DNA of 50,727 nt from contig NZ_MUNF01000072.1 of assembly GCF_002154555.1 (NCBI RefSeq), forward strand, positions 1 through 50,727, written 5' to 3'. The notes below the pieces were generated by a model. The model searched no databases, had not been told where the DNA came from, and worked only from the letters and a program-made list of their open reading frames with translations. The position numbers were made by a program, and so were the translations under genes. This DNA is from Streptomyces murinus (GTDB taxonomy: Bacteria; Actinomycetota; Actinomycetes; Streptomycetales; Streptomycetaceae). This document shows positions 16,161 through 25,151 of the stretch, piece after piece. Position 1 is the first letter of the stretch. Each line of letters begins with the position of its first letter.

Positions 16161-17323
16161 ACCCCCATCTCGCTCCCGTCGAGGTCCCCGACCCGGCGGC
16201 GCTCGGCCAGGTGCAGCGCCTGTGCGACCTGGCGGACCCGTACGCGACCGGCGCCGAGGCCGACGGGCTGTTCGCCGCCGCCATGGCCGAGACCAACGCC
16301 TGGCACGCCGCACGGTCCCCGTTCTTCGCCGCCCTGCTCCAGGAGCAGCCCGAGATCCCGGCGCCCACCGTCGGCGACGGAGTGCGCACCCCGCTGGTGC
16401 CGGCCGCGTTCTTCAAGCGCCACGAGGTGCTCTCCGTCCCCCGCGACGAGGTGTTCCTGCACCTGACCTCCTCGGGCACCACCGGCCAGAAGTCCCAGAT
16501 GTTCTTCGACCGTTGGACGATCCGCTCGGCCCAGCGCATGGTCGCCCGGATCTTCGACCACTACGGCTGGATCACCCCCGACCGGCCGGTCAACTACCTG
16601 CTCTACAGCTACGAGCCCGCGCCATCGCTGAAACTGGGCACGTCGTTCACCGACAACTACCTGTGCGACTTCGCCCCCGCCCGGCACACCACGCACGCGC
16701 TGCGGCACACCGGCTCCGGCCACGAGTTCGACGTGCACGGCTGCATCGCCGCGCTCCAGCGCTACGCCGACGAGGACGCGCCGGTCCGCATCCTCGGCTT
16801 CCCGGCGTTCCTGTACTTCACCCTGGAGCGGATGAAGGCCATGGGCATGGCCCCGCTGCGGCTGCCCGAAGGGTCGCTGGTGGTGCTCGGCGGCGGCTGG
16901 AAGGGCCACACCGACCGGCAGATCGGCAAGGACGAGTTCCGCGCCGCGGTCACCGAACGCCTCGGCATCCCGGCCGAGTCGGTCCGCGACACCTTCGGCT
17001 CCGTCGAGCACTGCGTGCCGTACGTCGAGTGCGCACACCACCGGCTGCACGTCCCCGTGTGGTCGCGCGCCGCGGTCCGCGACCCGGGGACGCTGCGCCC
17101 ACTGCCGTACGGCGAACCCGGCTTCCTGCACCTGGTCAGCCCGTACATCACCTCCGTACCGGCGCAGAGCGTCGTCATGGGCGACCTCGCCTCGCTGCAT
17201 CCGGGCGAGGAATGCCCCTGCCCGCTGTCCACCGACTGGTTCACCGTGCTCGGCCGTGCCGGGGTGAGCCGCAACCGCAGTTGCGCGGTCGCCGCCGCCG
17301 AAATGATGAAGGGAATGTCGTGA
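16157..17323 (+). CDS. LuxE-like acyl-protein synthetase
   Basis: The 388-residue protein matches the LuxE family of bacterial bioluminescence fatty-acid reductases. It has the adenylation signature HLTSSGTTGQKSQMFFD, the conserved DTFGSVEHCVPYVEC segment, and a C-terminal RNRSCAVAAAEMMKG whose Cys376 sits where LuxE forms its acyl thioester. Known LuxE activates a fatty acid as acyl-AMP, moves it to this cysteine and hands it to LuxC. No luciferase (LuxAB) genes are nearby, so the aldehyde is presumably used in biosynthesis. Coupled by ATGA and GTGA overlaps. Confidence 0.85.
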   Translation: MNPHLAPVEVPDPAALGQVQRLCDLADPYATGAEADGLFAAAMAETNAWHAARSPFFAALLQEQPEIPAPTVGDGVRTPLVPAAFFKRHEVLSVPRDEVFLHLTSSGTTGQKSQMFFDRWTIRSAQRMVARIFDHYGWITPDRPVNYLLYSYEPAPSLKLGTSFTDNYLCDFAPARHTTHALRHTGSGHEFDVHGCIAALQRYADEDAPVRILGFPAFLYFTLERMKAMGMAPLRLPEGSLVVLGGGWKGHTDRQIGKDEFRAAVTERLGIPAESVRDTFGSVEHCVPYVECAHHRLHVPVWSRAAVRDPGTLRPLPYGEPGFLHLVSPYITSVPAQSVVMGDLASLHPGEECPCPLSTDWFTVLGRAGVSRNRSCAVAAAEMMKGMS

Positions 17324-19836
17324 CCGCTTCCGTACCCGTACTCCACCTCTGGCAGGGCGAGTTCGTCGACGACGCCGAGGCGGGACGGCGGCTGGCCGGT
17401 CTGCCGGAGACGGCCGCCCGCGTCCTGGAGCACCCGCTACCCACCGACGTCGTGCTCGGCGCCTGCGCGGCGGTCGCCGCGGACCTGGCCGACCCCGGCT
17501 CCGTCCTCCACACCCGGCTGGCGGCCCACCTGACCACCGCGGAAGCCGGATCCACGCTGGCCGAACTGGCGGGCGCGCTCACCCGGCAGGCACTGGAACG
17601 CAAACTGCGCCGGGAACTGGGCGGCCTGCGCCCGGAACGCCTGACCCGGCCGGACGGCCGCGAAACGGTGTTCGAGTCCTGGGCGCCGGTGGGGCTCCTG
17701 GTGCACATCGCGCCCGGCAACGCGGCCGCCGTCGCCCCGCTGAGCGTCGTGGAGGGCCTGCTCGCCGGGAACGTCAACGTCCTGAAGACGAGCGGCTCGG
17801 ACACGGCACTCGCCCTCGACCTGCTCGCCGCGCTCGCGGCGGCCGACCCGAGCGGACTGATCGCCGAGCGGGTGATCGCCCTGCGCTTCCCCTCCGCGCG
17901 CCGCGACTGGCTGGAGACCCTGTGCGGACAGGCCGACGCCATCGCGGTCTGGGGCGGTGAGGAGGCGGAGAACGCGGTGCGTGAACTGGCGCCGCCCGGC
18001 TGCCGCGTCGTCGCCTGGGGGCACCGGATCTCCTTCGCCTACCTGACCCGCGCGGCGGCGGGCGAGGACGGCCTGCTGGACGCGCTGGCCGAGGACGTCT
18101 GCCGGTTCGAACAGCAGGCCTGCTCCAGTCCGCAGGTGGTCTATCTCGACACCGAGGACACCGAGGAGGTCTTCGCGTTCGCCGGCCGGTTCGCCGAGCG
18201 GCTCGCGAAGGTCTCCGGCGCCCGCCCCGCGCCCCGGCCCGGCCCGGCCGAACTGGCGGAGATCACCACCGTGCAGCAACTCGCCCGGCTCGAACAGCAC
18301 TTGGGCCTCACCCGGGTGTTCACCGCTGACGACGGCTCCTGGCGGGTGCTGGCGGACACCCGCTCCGCGCTCGCGGCCTCCCCGCTGCACCGCAGCGTCT
18401 GGGTCAAGCCGCTGCCCCGGCACCGGATCACCGAAACGCTGCGGCCCATGCGCCGCTACCTCCAGACCGCGGCCGTCGGCGGCGGCCGGGCGGACGTGGC
18501 CGCGCTGTCCCGCGCCCTGTTCGCCGCCGGCGTCACCCGGGTCACCCCGGTCGGCTCCATGCTGGAGAGCTACGAGGGCGAGCCGCACGACGGCGTGTAC
18601 GCGCTCCAGCGCTACAGCCGCCGGGTGAGCGTCCGGGCGGCGGACGCGGAGTTCGGGCCGGTGGCCTGCCTGGACGACCTGGTGTCCGCACCCGTCCTGC
18701 CCCCGGTCCCGGACGCGCCGCTGCTCGGCAAGGAGGGCGTACAGCGCGCGCTGGCCGAACTGGACGCGCGCCACGCCCACCTGTACTTCCGCAGCGGCGG
18801 TTCCACGGGCGCGCCCGCGCTGTCGGTGTTCACCGTCGACGACTACGACAACCAGATGCGGGCCGCGGCCGACGGGCTGCTCGCCGCCGGCTTCGACCCG
18901 GCACGGGACCGCGCGGCCAACCTGTTCTACTGCGGCGGGATGTACGGGAGTTTCATCAGCTTCTTCTCCATCCTGGAGCGGCTGAACGCCACCCAGCTGC
19001 CGATGGCCGCCGGACCCGACCACGCCACGGTCGCCGAGGCCCTGGTCACCCACCGGGCGGACACCGTGTTCGGCATGCCGTCCTACCTGTGGCAGCTGTT
19101 CCACGCCGAGGCCGACCGGCTGCGCGCGTACGGCGGCATCCGCACGGTGTTCTACGGCGGCGAGCACTTCACCGGCGAGCAACGCCGCGTCCTCATGGAG
19201 GAGTTCGGCGTCGAGGTGATCCGGTCCGCCGCGTACGGCAGCACCGACCTCGGGCCGCTCGGCTACCAGTGCGCCTCCTCCGACGGCTCCGTCCACCATG
19301 TGCTGACCGACCTGCACACCCTGGAGATCCTCGACCCGGGGGCCGACCGGCCGGTGGTACCCGGCGAACCCGGACGGCTGGTGTTCACGACCCGGGCACG
19401 CGCGGGCCAGCGGCTGGAACGCTACGAGATCGGCGACCTGGGGCGCGCCGTCGAGGGCCCGTGCGCCTGCGGCAGCCATGTACCCCGGCTGGAACTGCTC
19501 GGCCGCTACGGCGACGTCGTACGCGTCGGCACGTACTTCCTCAACTACCGGCGCGTCGTCGCCGCGGCGCAGGAGCGGCTCGCCTACCACGGCGAGGTGC
19601 AGCTCGTGGTCCGCTCCGGCGCCGGCCGGGAGGAGCTGACGATCCGCCTGGACGAGCAGTACGCCGACGACCCCGGAGCCGCGCACCGCGCGCTGGCGGC
19701 GGAGGTGCCGGAGCTGGGATCCGCCGAGGCGGAGGGCCTGCTGGCCCTCACCGTGGAGACGGTGCCGAGGGAGGCGTTCGAGCGCACCGCGACCAGCGGG
19801 AAGCTGCGCACGGTCATCGACCTGCGCGCGGCATAG
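17320..19836 (+). CDS. LuxC acyl reductase fused to a PaaK-like adenylating domain
   Basis: The 838-residue protein joins two enzymes. Residues about 1-460 are LuxC-type acyl-CoA/acyl-protein reductase, of aldehyde-dehydrogenase fold: VGLLVHIAPGNAAAVAPLSVVEGLLAGN, then EQQACSSPQVVYLD with catalytic Cys268, and TRVTPVGSMLESYEGEPHDG. Residues about 485-838 are a PaaK-like adenylation domain: P-loop RSGGSTGAPALS, FYGGEHFTGEQ, SAAYGSTDLGPLGYQ, a CACG pair, and C-terminal RTATSGKLRTVIDL. The fusion would couple carboxylate activation to NADPH reduction on one chain. I know LuxC as a stand-alone protein, so this architecture is unusual. GTG start overlaps the LuxE stop. Confidence 0.85.
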   Translation: MTASVPVLHLWQGEFVDDAEAGRRLAGLPETAARVLEHPLPTDVVLGACAAVAADLADPGSVLHTRLAAHLTTAEAGSTLAELAGALTRQALERKLRRELGGLRPERLTRPDGRETVFESWAPVGLLVHIAPGNAAAVAPLSVVEGLLAGNVNVLKTSGSDTALALDLLAALAAADPSGLIAERVIALRFPSARRDWLETLCGQADAIAVWGGEEAENAVRELAPPGCRVVAWGHRISFAYLTRAAAGEDGLLDALAEDVCRFEQQACSSPQVVYLDTEDTEEVFAFAGRFAERLAKVSGARPAPRPGPAELAEITTVQQLARLEQHLGLTRVFTADDGSWRVLADTRSALAASPLHRSVWVKPLPRHRITETLRPMRRYLQTAAVGGGRADVAALSRALFAAGVTRVTPVGSMLESYEGEPHDGVYALQRYSRRVSVRAADAEFGPVACLDDLVSAPVLPPVPDAPLLGKEGVQRALAELDARHAHLYFRSGGSTGAPALSVFTVDDYDNQMRAAADGLLAAGFDPARDRAANLFYCGGMYGSFISFFSILERLNATQLPMAAGPDHATVAEALVTHRADTVFGMPSYLWQLFHAEADRLRAYGGIRTVFYGGEHFTGEQRRVLMEEFGVEVIRSAAYGSTDLGPLGYQCASSDGSVHHVLTDLHTLEILDPGADRPVVPGEPGRLVFTTRARAGQRLERYEIGDLGRAVEGPCACGSHVPRLELLGRYGDVVRVGTYFLNYRRVVAAAQERLAYHGEVQLVVRSGAGREELTIRLDEQYADDPGAAHRALAAEVPELGSAEAEGLLALTVETVPREAFERTATSGKLRTVIDLRAA

Positions 19837-19846
19837 CCGAGGGCAC

Positions 19847-19881
19847 GGGCGGCGCGTCCGTACGACGCCGACGCGCCGCCC
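19847..19881 (+). terminator. strong hairpin after the LuxE/LuxC cluster
   Basis: GGGCGGCGCGTC and GACGCGCCGCCC form a perfect 12-base-pair stem with an 11-base loop, starting 11 bases after the cluster's last stop codon. This is a good intrinsic-type terminator for the operon, although no T-tract follows. Confidence 0.65.
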
Positions 19882-19974
19882 GCGCGGCGGCGCGTCCGTG
19901 TCAGGGGCGTGTCAGGGGCTCCTGTCAGTCTTCTTCCTGTGAACGGCACCGGGAACAACCGGGGCCGGGAGCAG

Positions 19975-20071
<97 letters not shown>

Positions 20072-20170
20072 CACAGGGCCCGCGTACGGGCGGAAGCGCG
20101 GGCATGCGGGAACCGGCCGACCGCGAGATGAGTACGGACACTCAGGCGCACTGCCGCTCCATCGGAGACG

Positions 20171-20866
20171 ATGAGGTTCATTCCGAGTGAACCGGAGAAC
20201 CCTGTGCTCAGCCGCCTCGCCGATCATCTGGTCCCCGCCGTCGGACGGCTGACGATCACCGCCGACGACGACGCCGACCTCCCCCCGGCCGGGATCATCG
20301 CGGCCAACCACACCTCACTCGCGGACCCGGCGATCGTCCTGGCCGCACTGCACCGCCTGGGCGCCCGGCCCGTCATCATGGCGACCGCCGGCCTGTGGCG
20401 GGTGCCCCTGCTCGGCCGCGCCCTCGCCCGCGAAGGCCACATACCTGTCCACCGCGGCGACCCCCGCGCGCCCCAGGCGATCGACCTCGCCCAGAAGGCG
20501 CTGGAGCAGGGCCGGCACATCCTCATCTACGCCGAGGGCGGCCTGCCTGACCGCAAGGACGCCACCGAAGCCGCGCCGGGCACCTTCCGCCGCGGACTCG
20601 CCCGGCTCGCGCACCGCACCGGCGCGCCCGTGATCCCGGTCGGCCAGGCCGGTGCGCGCCGCGTCACCTCCGGTTCGGCCATGAAGCAGCTCGCGGGCCT
20701 TGCGACCGCACCGCTGCGGCGCCCCCGCCTGCACCTCCACGTCGGACCGCCACTGCTGCTCGACGGAGACGGACCGGCGGCCACCGCGCAGGCCCACCTC
20801 GCCGTCACCGCCGCCTGGAAGACCGCGGCCGCTCGGCTGGGCGAGCCCATGGCTCCGGCGGCCTGA
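20171..20866 (+). CDS. lysophospholipid acyltransferase (PlsC-like) family protein
   Basis: The 231-residue protein carries the LPLAT motifs: AANHTSLADP supplies the catalytic His-x4-Asp, and IYAEGGLPDR is the Glu-Gly glycerol-phosphate-binding motif in variant form. GAPVIPVGQAGARR is the later conserved segment. Such enzymes acylate lysophosphatidate or related alcohols at the membrane. No clear membrane helix is present, so association may be peripheral. The ATG at 20171 (after GGAG) is used; the GTG at 20204 also has a possible ribosome site. It follows the tRNA-like element, and a hairpin separates it from the LuxC operon. Confidence 0.85.
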   Translation: MRFIPSEPENPVLSRLADHLVPAVGRLTITADDDADLPPAGIIAANHTSLADPAIVLAALHRLGARPVIMATAGLWRVPLLGRALAREGHIPVHRGDPRAPQAIDLAQKALEQGRHILIYAEGGLPDRKDATEAAPGTFRRGLARLAHRTGAPVIPVGQAGARRVTSGSAMKQLAGLATAPLRRPRLHLHVGPPLLLDGDGPAATAQAHLAVTAAWKTAAARLGEPMAPAA

Positions 20867-20976
20867 GGCCCCGCGGCCGTACACCGGAACCCACAGTCGG
20901 CGAGGCTTGTCCGGTCCGTTCCCCGCCGCTCAGAATCTCCTTCGTACGTCATCCGGGGACAGCGGAGGGGGACTTG

Positions 20977-22146
20977 GTGACGATCGATCACGACGAGGTG
21001 CTGCGGGCCCGTGTGCTGCTGCTGGGGTCCGGTCGGCCGAGCCGGGCCCAACTGCTGGGCGCGTACCGGGTGCTGGCCGAGGTGAGTCCGAAGGCGTATG
21101 TGCCGAAGCTGGTCGACGCCCTGCTCGCGCTGCGCCATGAGACCCGGGACCCGGAGGCGGCGGTCGCGCTGGCCGCCGAGGCTTCCCGGGCCGCTCGCGG
21201 GATCGAGGTCGGGGCGCCGGACAGGGCGGAACGGTTGCGCCGGGCCTTGGACGCCTATCAGGCTTCCTTGTTCGCCCTCGGTCGCAGGGCGGAAGGACGC
21301 GCGATCTGCGCGGAGCTGGCCGCGGCAGGCCGAACCGGGCCCCTGGCGAACGTCCTGGCCGAGGAGGGGCGCTTCGGGGAGGCCGCGAAGCTCGACGAAG
21401 CGGCCGCCCGGAACGGGACCCCGGAGCACTCCTTCTGGACCATGGTGCGGTGGGCGGCGAACCTGGAGGGCGCCGGGCTGCATGACGCCGCGTCGACCGT
21501 ATTCCGCGCACTCCTTGAGGAGACCCGGCGCGAGACCGCCCAACAGCGCACCGCTCTGGCGATACTCGCCTGGGAGTTGGTCCACTTCTCCCGGATGCGG
21601 GAGACCGCCGGGGACGGGGTGAGCGCCGCCGCCGCTCGGCGAGAGGCCCTGGACGTCCTGGAGGAGCTCGCGACCACGGGCGAGCCGAAGAACTGGAGTT
21701 GCGTCCTCGGGTGGTGGAGGACGCTTTTCGTCCTGTCGGGGCGGTCGGCCGAACCCGCCGCGAGCCCCGAGTCCCCGATGCCGCCGTTCGGCACGGCGCT
21801 CGGGTGGTCGCGCGACGTGCGGGACGGCTTTCTCGGCATGCTGCCGGACCTCGAAGCGGAGGCGACGCGACTGCGTGCGGCCGACCGGCTGCCCGAGCTG
21901 GCCGACGTCCGACGCCGGATGCGCATCCGCGTGGCCGTCCGCGAAGGCGACCGACCCCACCAGTTCCAGGAGCGGTTCACGCCGTACTTCGACGAGAGCG
22001 TGACGCTCGCCCGCCGACTGCCCGACGACCCCGCGCGTCTCGCCCGCGCCCTCATCGACCGGTCGATGTTCCTCGTCGCGGCACGATCCTTCGAACCCGC
22101 GCACACCGACTTCGCCGAAGCGGTCGCCCTCCTCCACGACCGCTGA
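20977..22146 (+). CDS. helical-repeat (TPR-like) hypothetical protein
   Basis: The 389-residue protein is almost all helix with Ala/Leu/Arg-rich pairs spaced as in tetratricopeptide-type repeats, for example AYRVLAEVSPKAYVPKLVDALLAL and RRALDAYQASLFALGRRAEG. No catalytic motif or membrane segment is visible. Similar stand-alone repeat proteins are common in Streptomyces near regulators. Here it lies tail to tail with the NB-ARC/TPR regulator gene. The GTG at 20977, seven bases after GGAGGGG, is preferred to the TTG one codon earlier. The function is unknown. Confidence 0.7.
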   Translation: MTIDHDEVLRARVLLLGSGRPSRAQLLGAYRVLAEVSPKAYVPKLVDALLALRHETRDPEAAVALAAEASRAARGIEVGAPDRAERLRRALDAYQASLFALGRRAEGRAICAELAAAGRTGPLANVLAEEGRFGEAAKLDEAAARNGTPEHSFWTMVRWAANLEGAGLHDAASTVFRALLEETRRETAQQRTALAILAWELVHFSRMRETAGDGVSAAAARREALDVLEELATTGEPKNWSCVLGWWRTLFVLSGRSAEPAASPESPMPPFGTALGWSRDVRDGFLGMLPDLEAEATRLRAADRLPELADVRRRMRIRVAVREGDRPHQFQERFTPYFDESVTLARRLPDDPARLARALIDRSMFLVAARSFEPAHTDFAEAVALLHDR

Positions 22147-22257
22147 CCGGGCAAACCGCCGTCCGGAGGCACCCCGCTCGTCGATGCGATGCGATGCGAC
22201 GTGACACGCTGCGCGGTCGGTTGGGCGAGTTGTTCCGCAGGCCAGCGGGCCGTACGG

Positions 22258-24966
22258 TCACGGTGCCGGGCGTGTCGGGGTACTGGTGGACCACTGCGGT
22301 GGCCGGCCCCCGGTGGCCGGAGCGGGAGCGGTCCGCAGGGCGGAGAGCCGGGCGGCGGTGTCCTCGGCGGCGGGTGAGCCGAGTCGGCGGTAGAGGGCGA
22401 GGGCGTCCTCCAGACCGGCCAGGGCGGCGGCGCTGTAACCGAGAGCGAGCGCGCAACGGGCGGCGCCTTCCAGGGCTCGCGCCTCGTTCAGCGGGCTGTG
22501 GGTGTCGTGGGCCAGCGCCAGCGCCTGCTGATGGAGGAGCAACGCCGAGCGCGGGTCCGCCGTCCGCTCGGTCAGCGCGCCCAGAGCGAGCAGGGCGCCG
22601 GTCTCGCCGACCCGGCTGCCGATCTCCTGGTAGAGCGCCAGCGCCTGCCGGTAGAGCGCGACGGCGTCACCGCTGTCACCCAGCGCGTCGCGGGCCCGGC
22701 CCAGGCCGAGCAGTGAATCGGCCTCTCCATGACGGCTGCCCGCCTTCCGGCAGGTGTCCAGCGAGCGCTGGTGCAGCTCGGCCGCGGCGCGGTGGTCACC
22801 GACGGCGTGCCGGACCCGGCCGAGTCCGCGCAGGGTGTTGGCCACGCCCTGCACGCTGTTGAGGTCCTCGTAGATCGACAGCGCCTCCTGATAGAAGTCC
22901 CCGGCGCCCTCCCGGTCACCCATGTCGTCCAGGACATAGGCCAGATCGTGCAGCGCGGCGGCCTCGCCGCGACGGTCTCCCATGGTCCGGTAGAGGGCGA
23001 GCACCCGCAAGGTCATCTCGACCGCGGCGGGGGAGTCGCCCGAGGAGTGCCGGGCCCGGCCCAGATCACACAGCGCGCGCGCCTCGCCCAGCCGGTCGCC
23101 GAGGGACCGGAAGGCGGCCACGGCCCGTTCGTGCAGCCAGGCCGCCTCCTGGATCTCTCCGGTCAGCAGCCGGATACGGCCGAGCTCGTGCAGGTCGTTG
23201 GCCTCGCCGTGCCCGTCGCCCAGCTTCTGGTGGATCGCCAGGGCCTCCTCGTACAACTCCGCGGCGGCCCGGTAGTCGCCGGTCGCGTGCCGGGCCCGGC
23301 CCAGATCGCACAGGGCGTCCGCCTCGCCGCGGCGGTCACCGGCGGCCGCGGCGACGGCCACCGCGGACCGGTGCAGCGCGGCGGCCTGGCCCCAGTGCCC
23401 CTCCAGCAGGAGGAAGGCAGCCAGGTCGGCGGAGATCGACACGGTGAAGGAGGGGAGGGGCACGAGGGCGGGGTGACCGAGGAGCGCGAGCAGGTTGCGG
23501 TGCTCGCTGCGCATCCAGGCCAGCGCCTTCGGCCGGTCGGTCAGCACGGGGAGGGCGGCCGGCGCCGCCGGCTCCGGGCGCCGGCCGGGGCGGGTACGGC
23601 GTGCCAGGTGCTCATTGGCCCGCGCGGCGGTGTCCTGGTAGTACCCGGCCAGCCTGCGCAGCGGGGCGTCCGGGTCCGTCTCCCCGGTCTCTTCTCCGGC
23701 TTTCGACCGGGCGTAGAGACCGACGAGGTCATGGAAGAGGTAGCGCCCCGGGGTGCGCTGGAGCAGCAGGTTGTGGTGGAGCAGGGATTCCAGCAGCCGC
23801 TCCGCGACGCGGTGGTCGATGCCGGCCAGGGCGGCGACGGCACAGGTGTCGACGTCGTAGCCGGGGAATCGGCCCAGCAGCCGCAGCAGGTCCTGTTCGT
23901 CGGGGGCCAGGGAGGTGAAGGAGCTCGCGAAGACGGCGGTCAGGCTCCGGTCCTCGTCGGTCAGATGAGCCAGGCGCTGATGCTCGTCGCGGAGCCTGTC
24001 CACCAGGTCCGCCGGGTCCAGGCCGCGGTGGTGGCGCAGCCGCGCGGCGGCGATGCGGATCGCCAGCGGCAGATGGCCGCAGAGCCGCACGAGCTCGTCG
24101 GTCGCCGGATGACCGGCGGGGACACGGCCGGGACCCGCGCCCTCGTGCAGCAGCGCGACCGCGTCCGCGGCCGGGAGCACGTCGACGGCGAGACTGTGTG
24201 CGTCGTCGAGGCCGGTCAGTCGCTTGCGGCTGGTGATCAGGACCAGACAGCCGGGCGTGCCGGGCAGGAGCGGGCGCACCTGCGCGCTGTTGGCGGCGTT
24301 GTCGAGGACGATCAGGGTGCGGGTGTCGGCGAGCCGTTCCCGGTACAGGGCGGAGCGGGTGCTCAGATCCTCGGGTATCTGCTGCGGCGGTACGCCCAGC
24401 GAACGCAGCAGCCAGTCCAGGGCGTCGGCGGGCGCGACCGGCGAGATCCCGGCCGTGTGGCCGTGCAGGTCCACGAAGAGCTGCCCGTCGGGGAACTGGC
24501 CGCGCGCCCGGTGCCCGGCGCGGATGGCCAGCGCGGACTTGCCCACGCCGCCCATGCCGTCGATCGCCGAGATCACCACCATCCCGCAGGCGCTGCCCGC
24601 AGGCGCCGACCTGGCCAGTGCCAGCAGTTGGTCGAGCTCCCGGGCCCGGCCGGTGAACAGCCGGGTGTCGTAGGGGAGTTGGCAGGGCGCACCCGGGCGC
24701 GGCCGCGCTGCCGTACGGGCGACGGCCGGGCGGGGCGGGGCGGATACGGTGCGCGCCGCCGCGAGCAACTGCTCACGGCGGCGCGGATCGAGAGCGAGGG
24801 CCTCGGCGAGCCGGCTCACCGAGGAGAGCCGCGGCTGTCGCCGCCCCGCCTCCAGCACGCTGATCGAGTGGGACGACACCCCTGACCGGTCGGCTAACTC
24901 GTCCTGTGTCCAGCTGGCCGAGAGCCTGCAATCGCGCAGAAGCTCCCCAAAGGCACTACCGCCCAT
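22258..24966 (-). CDS. XRE-HTH / NB-ARC / TPR regulator
   Basis: The 902-residue protein has three parts. Residues about 5-60 form an XRE-type DNA-binding domain (SASWTQDELADRSGVSSHSISVLEAG). Residues about 100-400 form an NB-ARC-type STAND ATPase: Walker A GMGGVGKS at 137-144, Walker B TLIVLDNAAN near 220, and a CGHLPLAIR GLPL-type motif. From about residue 480 there are about nine TPR units of 40 residues with recurring GDRxGEAxALxxLGxARxxxGD. This is the AfsR-like STAND layout with an XRE domain in place of the SARP domain. It is likely a ligand- or partner-switched transcription factor; targets are unknown. ATG start. Confidence 0.88.
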   Translation of the reverse strand: MGGSAFGELLRDCRLSASWTQDELADRSGVSSHSISVLEAGRRQPRLSSVSRLAEALALDPRRREQLLAAARTVSAPPRPAVARTAARPRPGAPCQLPYDTRLFTGRARELDQLLALARSAPAGSACGMVVISAIDGMGGVGKSALAIRAGHRARGQFPDGQLFVDLHGHTAGISPVAPADALDWLLRSLGVPPQQIPEDLSTRSALYRERLADTRTLIVLDNAANSAQVRPLLPGTPGCLVLITSRKRLTGLDDAHSLAVDVLPAADAVALLHEGAGPGRVPAGHPATDELVRLCGHLPLAIRIAAARLRHHRGLDPADLVDRLRDEHQRLAHLTDEDRSLTAVFASSFTSLAPDEQDLLRLLGRFPGYDVDTCAVAALAGIDHRVAERLLESLLHHNLLLQRTPGRYLFHDLVGLYARSKAGEETGETDPDAPLRRLAGYYQDTAARANEHLARRTRPGRRPEPAAPAALPVLTDRPKALAWMRSEHRNLLALLGHPALVPLPSFTVSISADLAAFLLLEGHWGQAAALHRSAVAVAAAAGDRRGEADALCDLGRARHATGDYRAAAELYEEALAIHQKLGDGHGEANDLHELGRIRLLTGEIQEAAWLHERAVAAFRSLGDRLGEARALCDLGRARHSSGDSPAAVEMTLRVLALYRTMGDRRGEAAALHDLAYVLDDMGDREGAGDFYQEALSIYEDLNSVQGVANTLRGLGRVRHAVGDHRAAAELHQRSLDTCRKAGSRHGEADSLLGLGRARDALGDSGDAVALYRQALALYQEIGSRVGETGALLALGALTERTADPRSALLLHQQALALAHDTHSPLNEARALEGAARCALALGYSAAALAGLEDALALYRRLGSPAAEDTAARLSALRTAPAPATGGRPPQWSTSTPTRPAP

Positions 24967-25151
24967 TTCCCCCCCTGGAAACGGTTAGCCGTCGAAACGG
25001 CACAAGTCAGTCGAACCATTCTCGGTCAACAGCCGGTACGGGTTCAACTGCCGCTTGTCCTGGGGGAGGGCAAGTCTGCACCGGGCTCGCGGCCGCTCAG
25101 GCGGAGGGGAAGCGTGGTGCGCGGGTCCCCTGTTCGGCGTGCGGGCCCGGT

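Noticed and set aside
12329-19836. The LuxE/LuxC genes as a bioluminescence operon
   Set aside because: There is no luxA, luxB or luxG nearby, and an adenylating domain is fused to LuxC. The set fits biosynthesis better.
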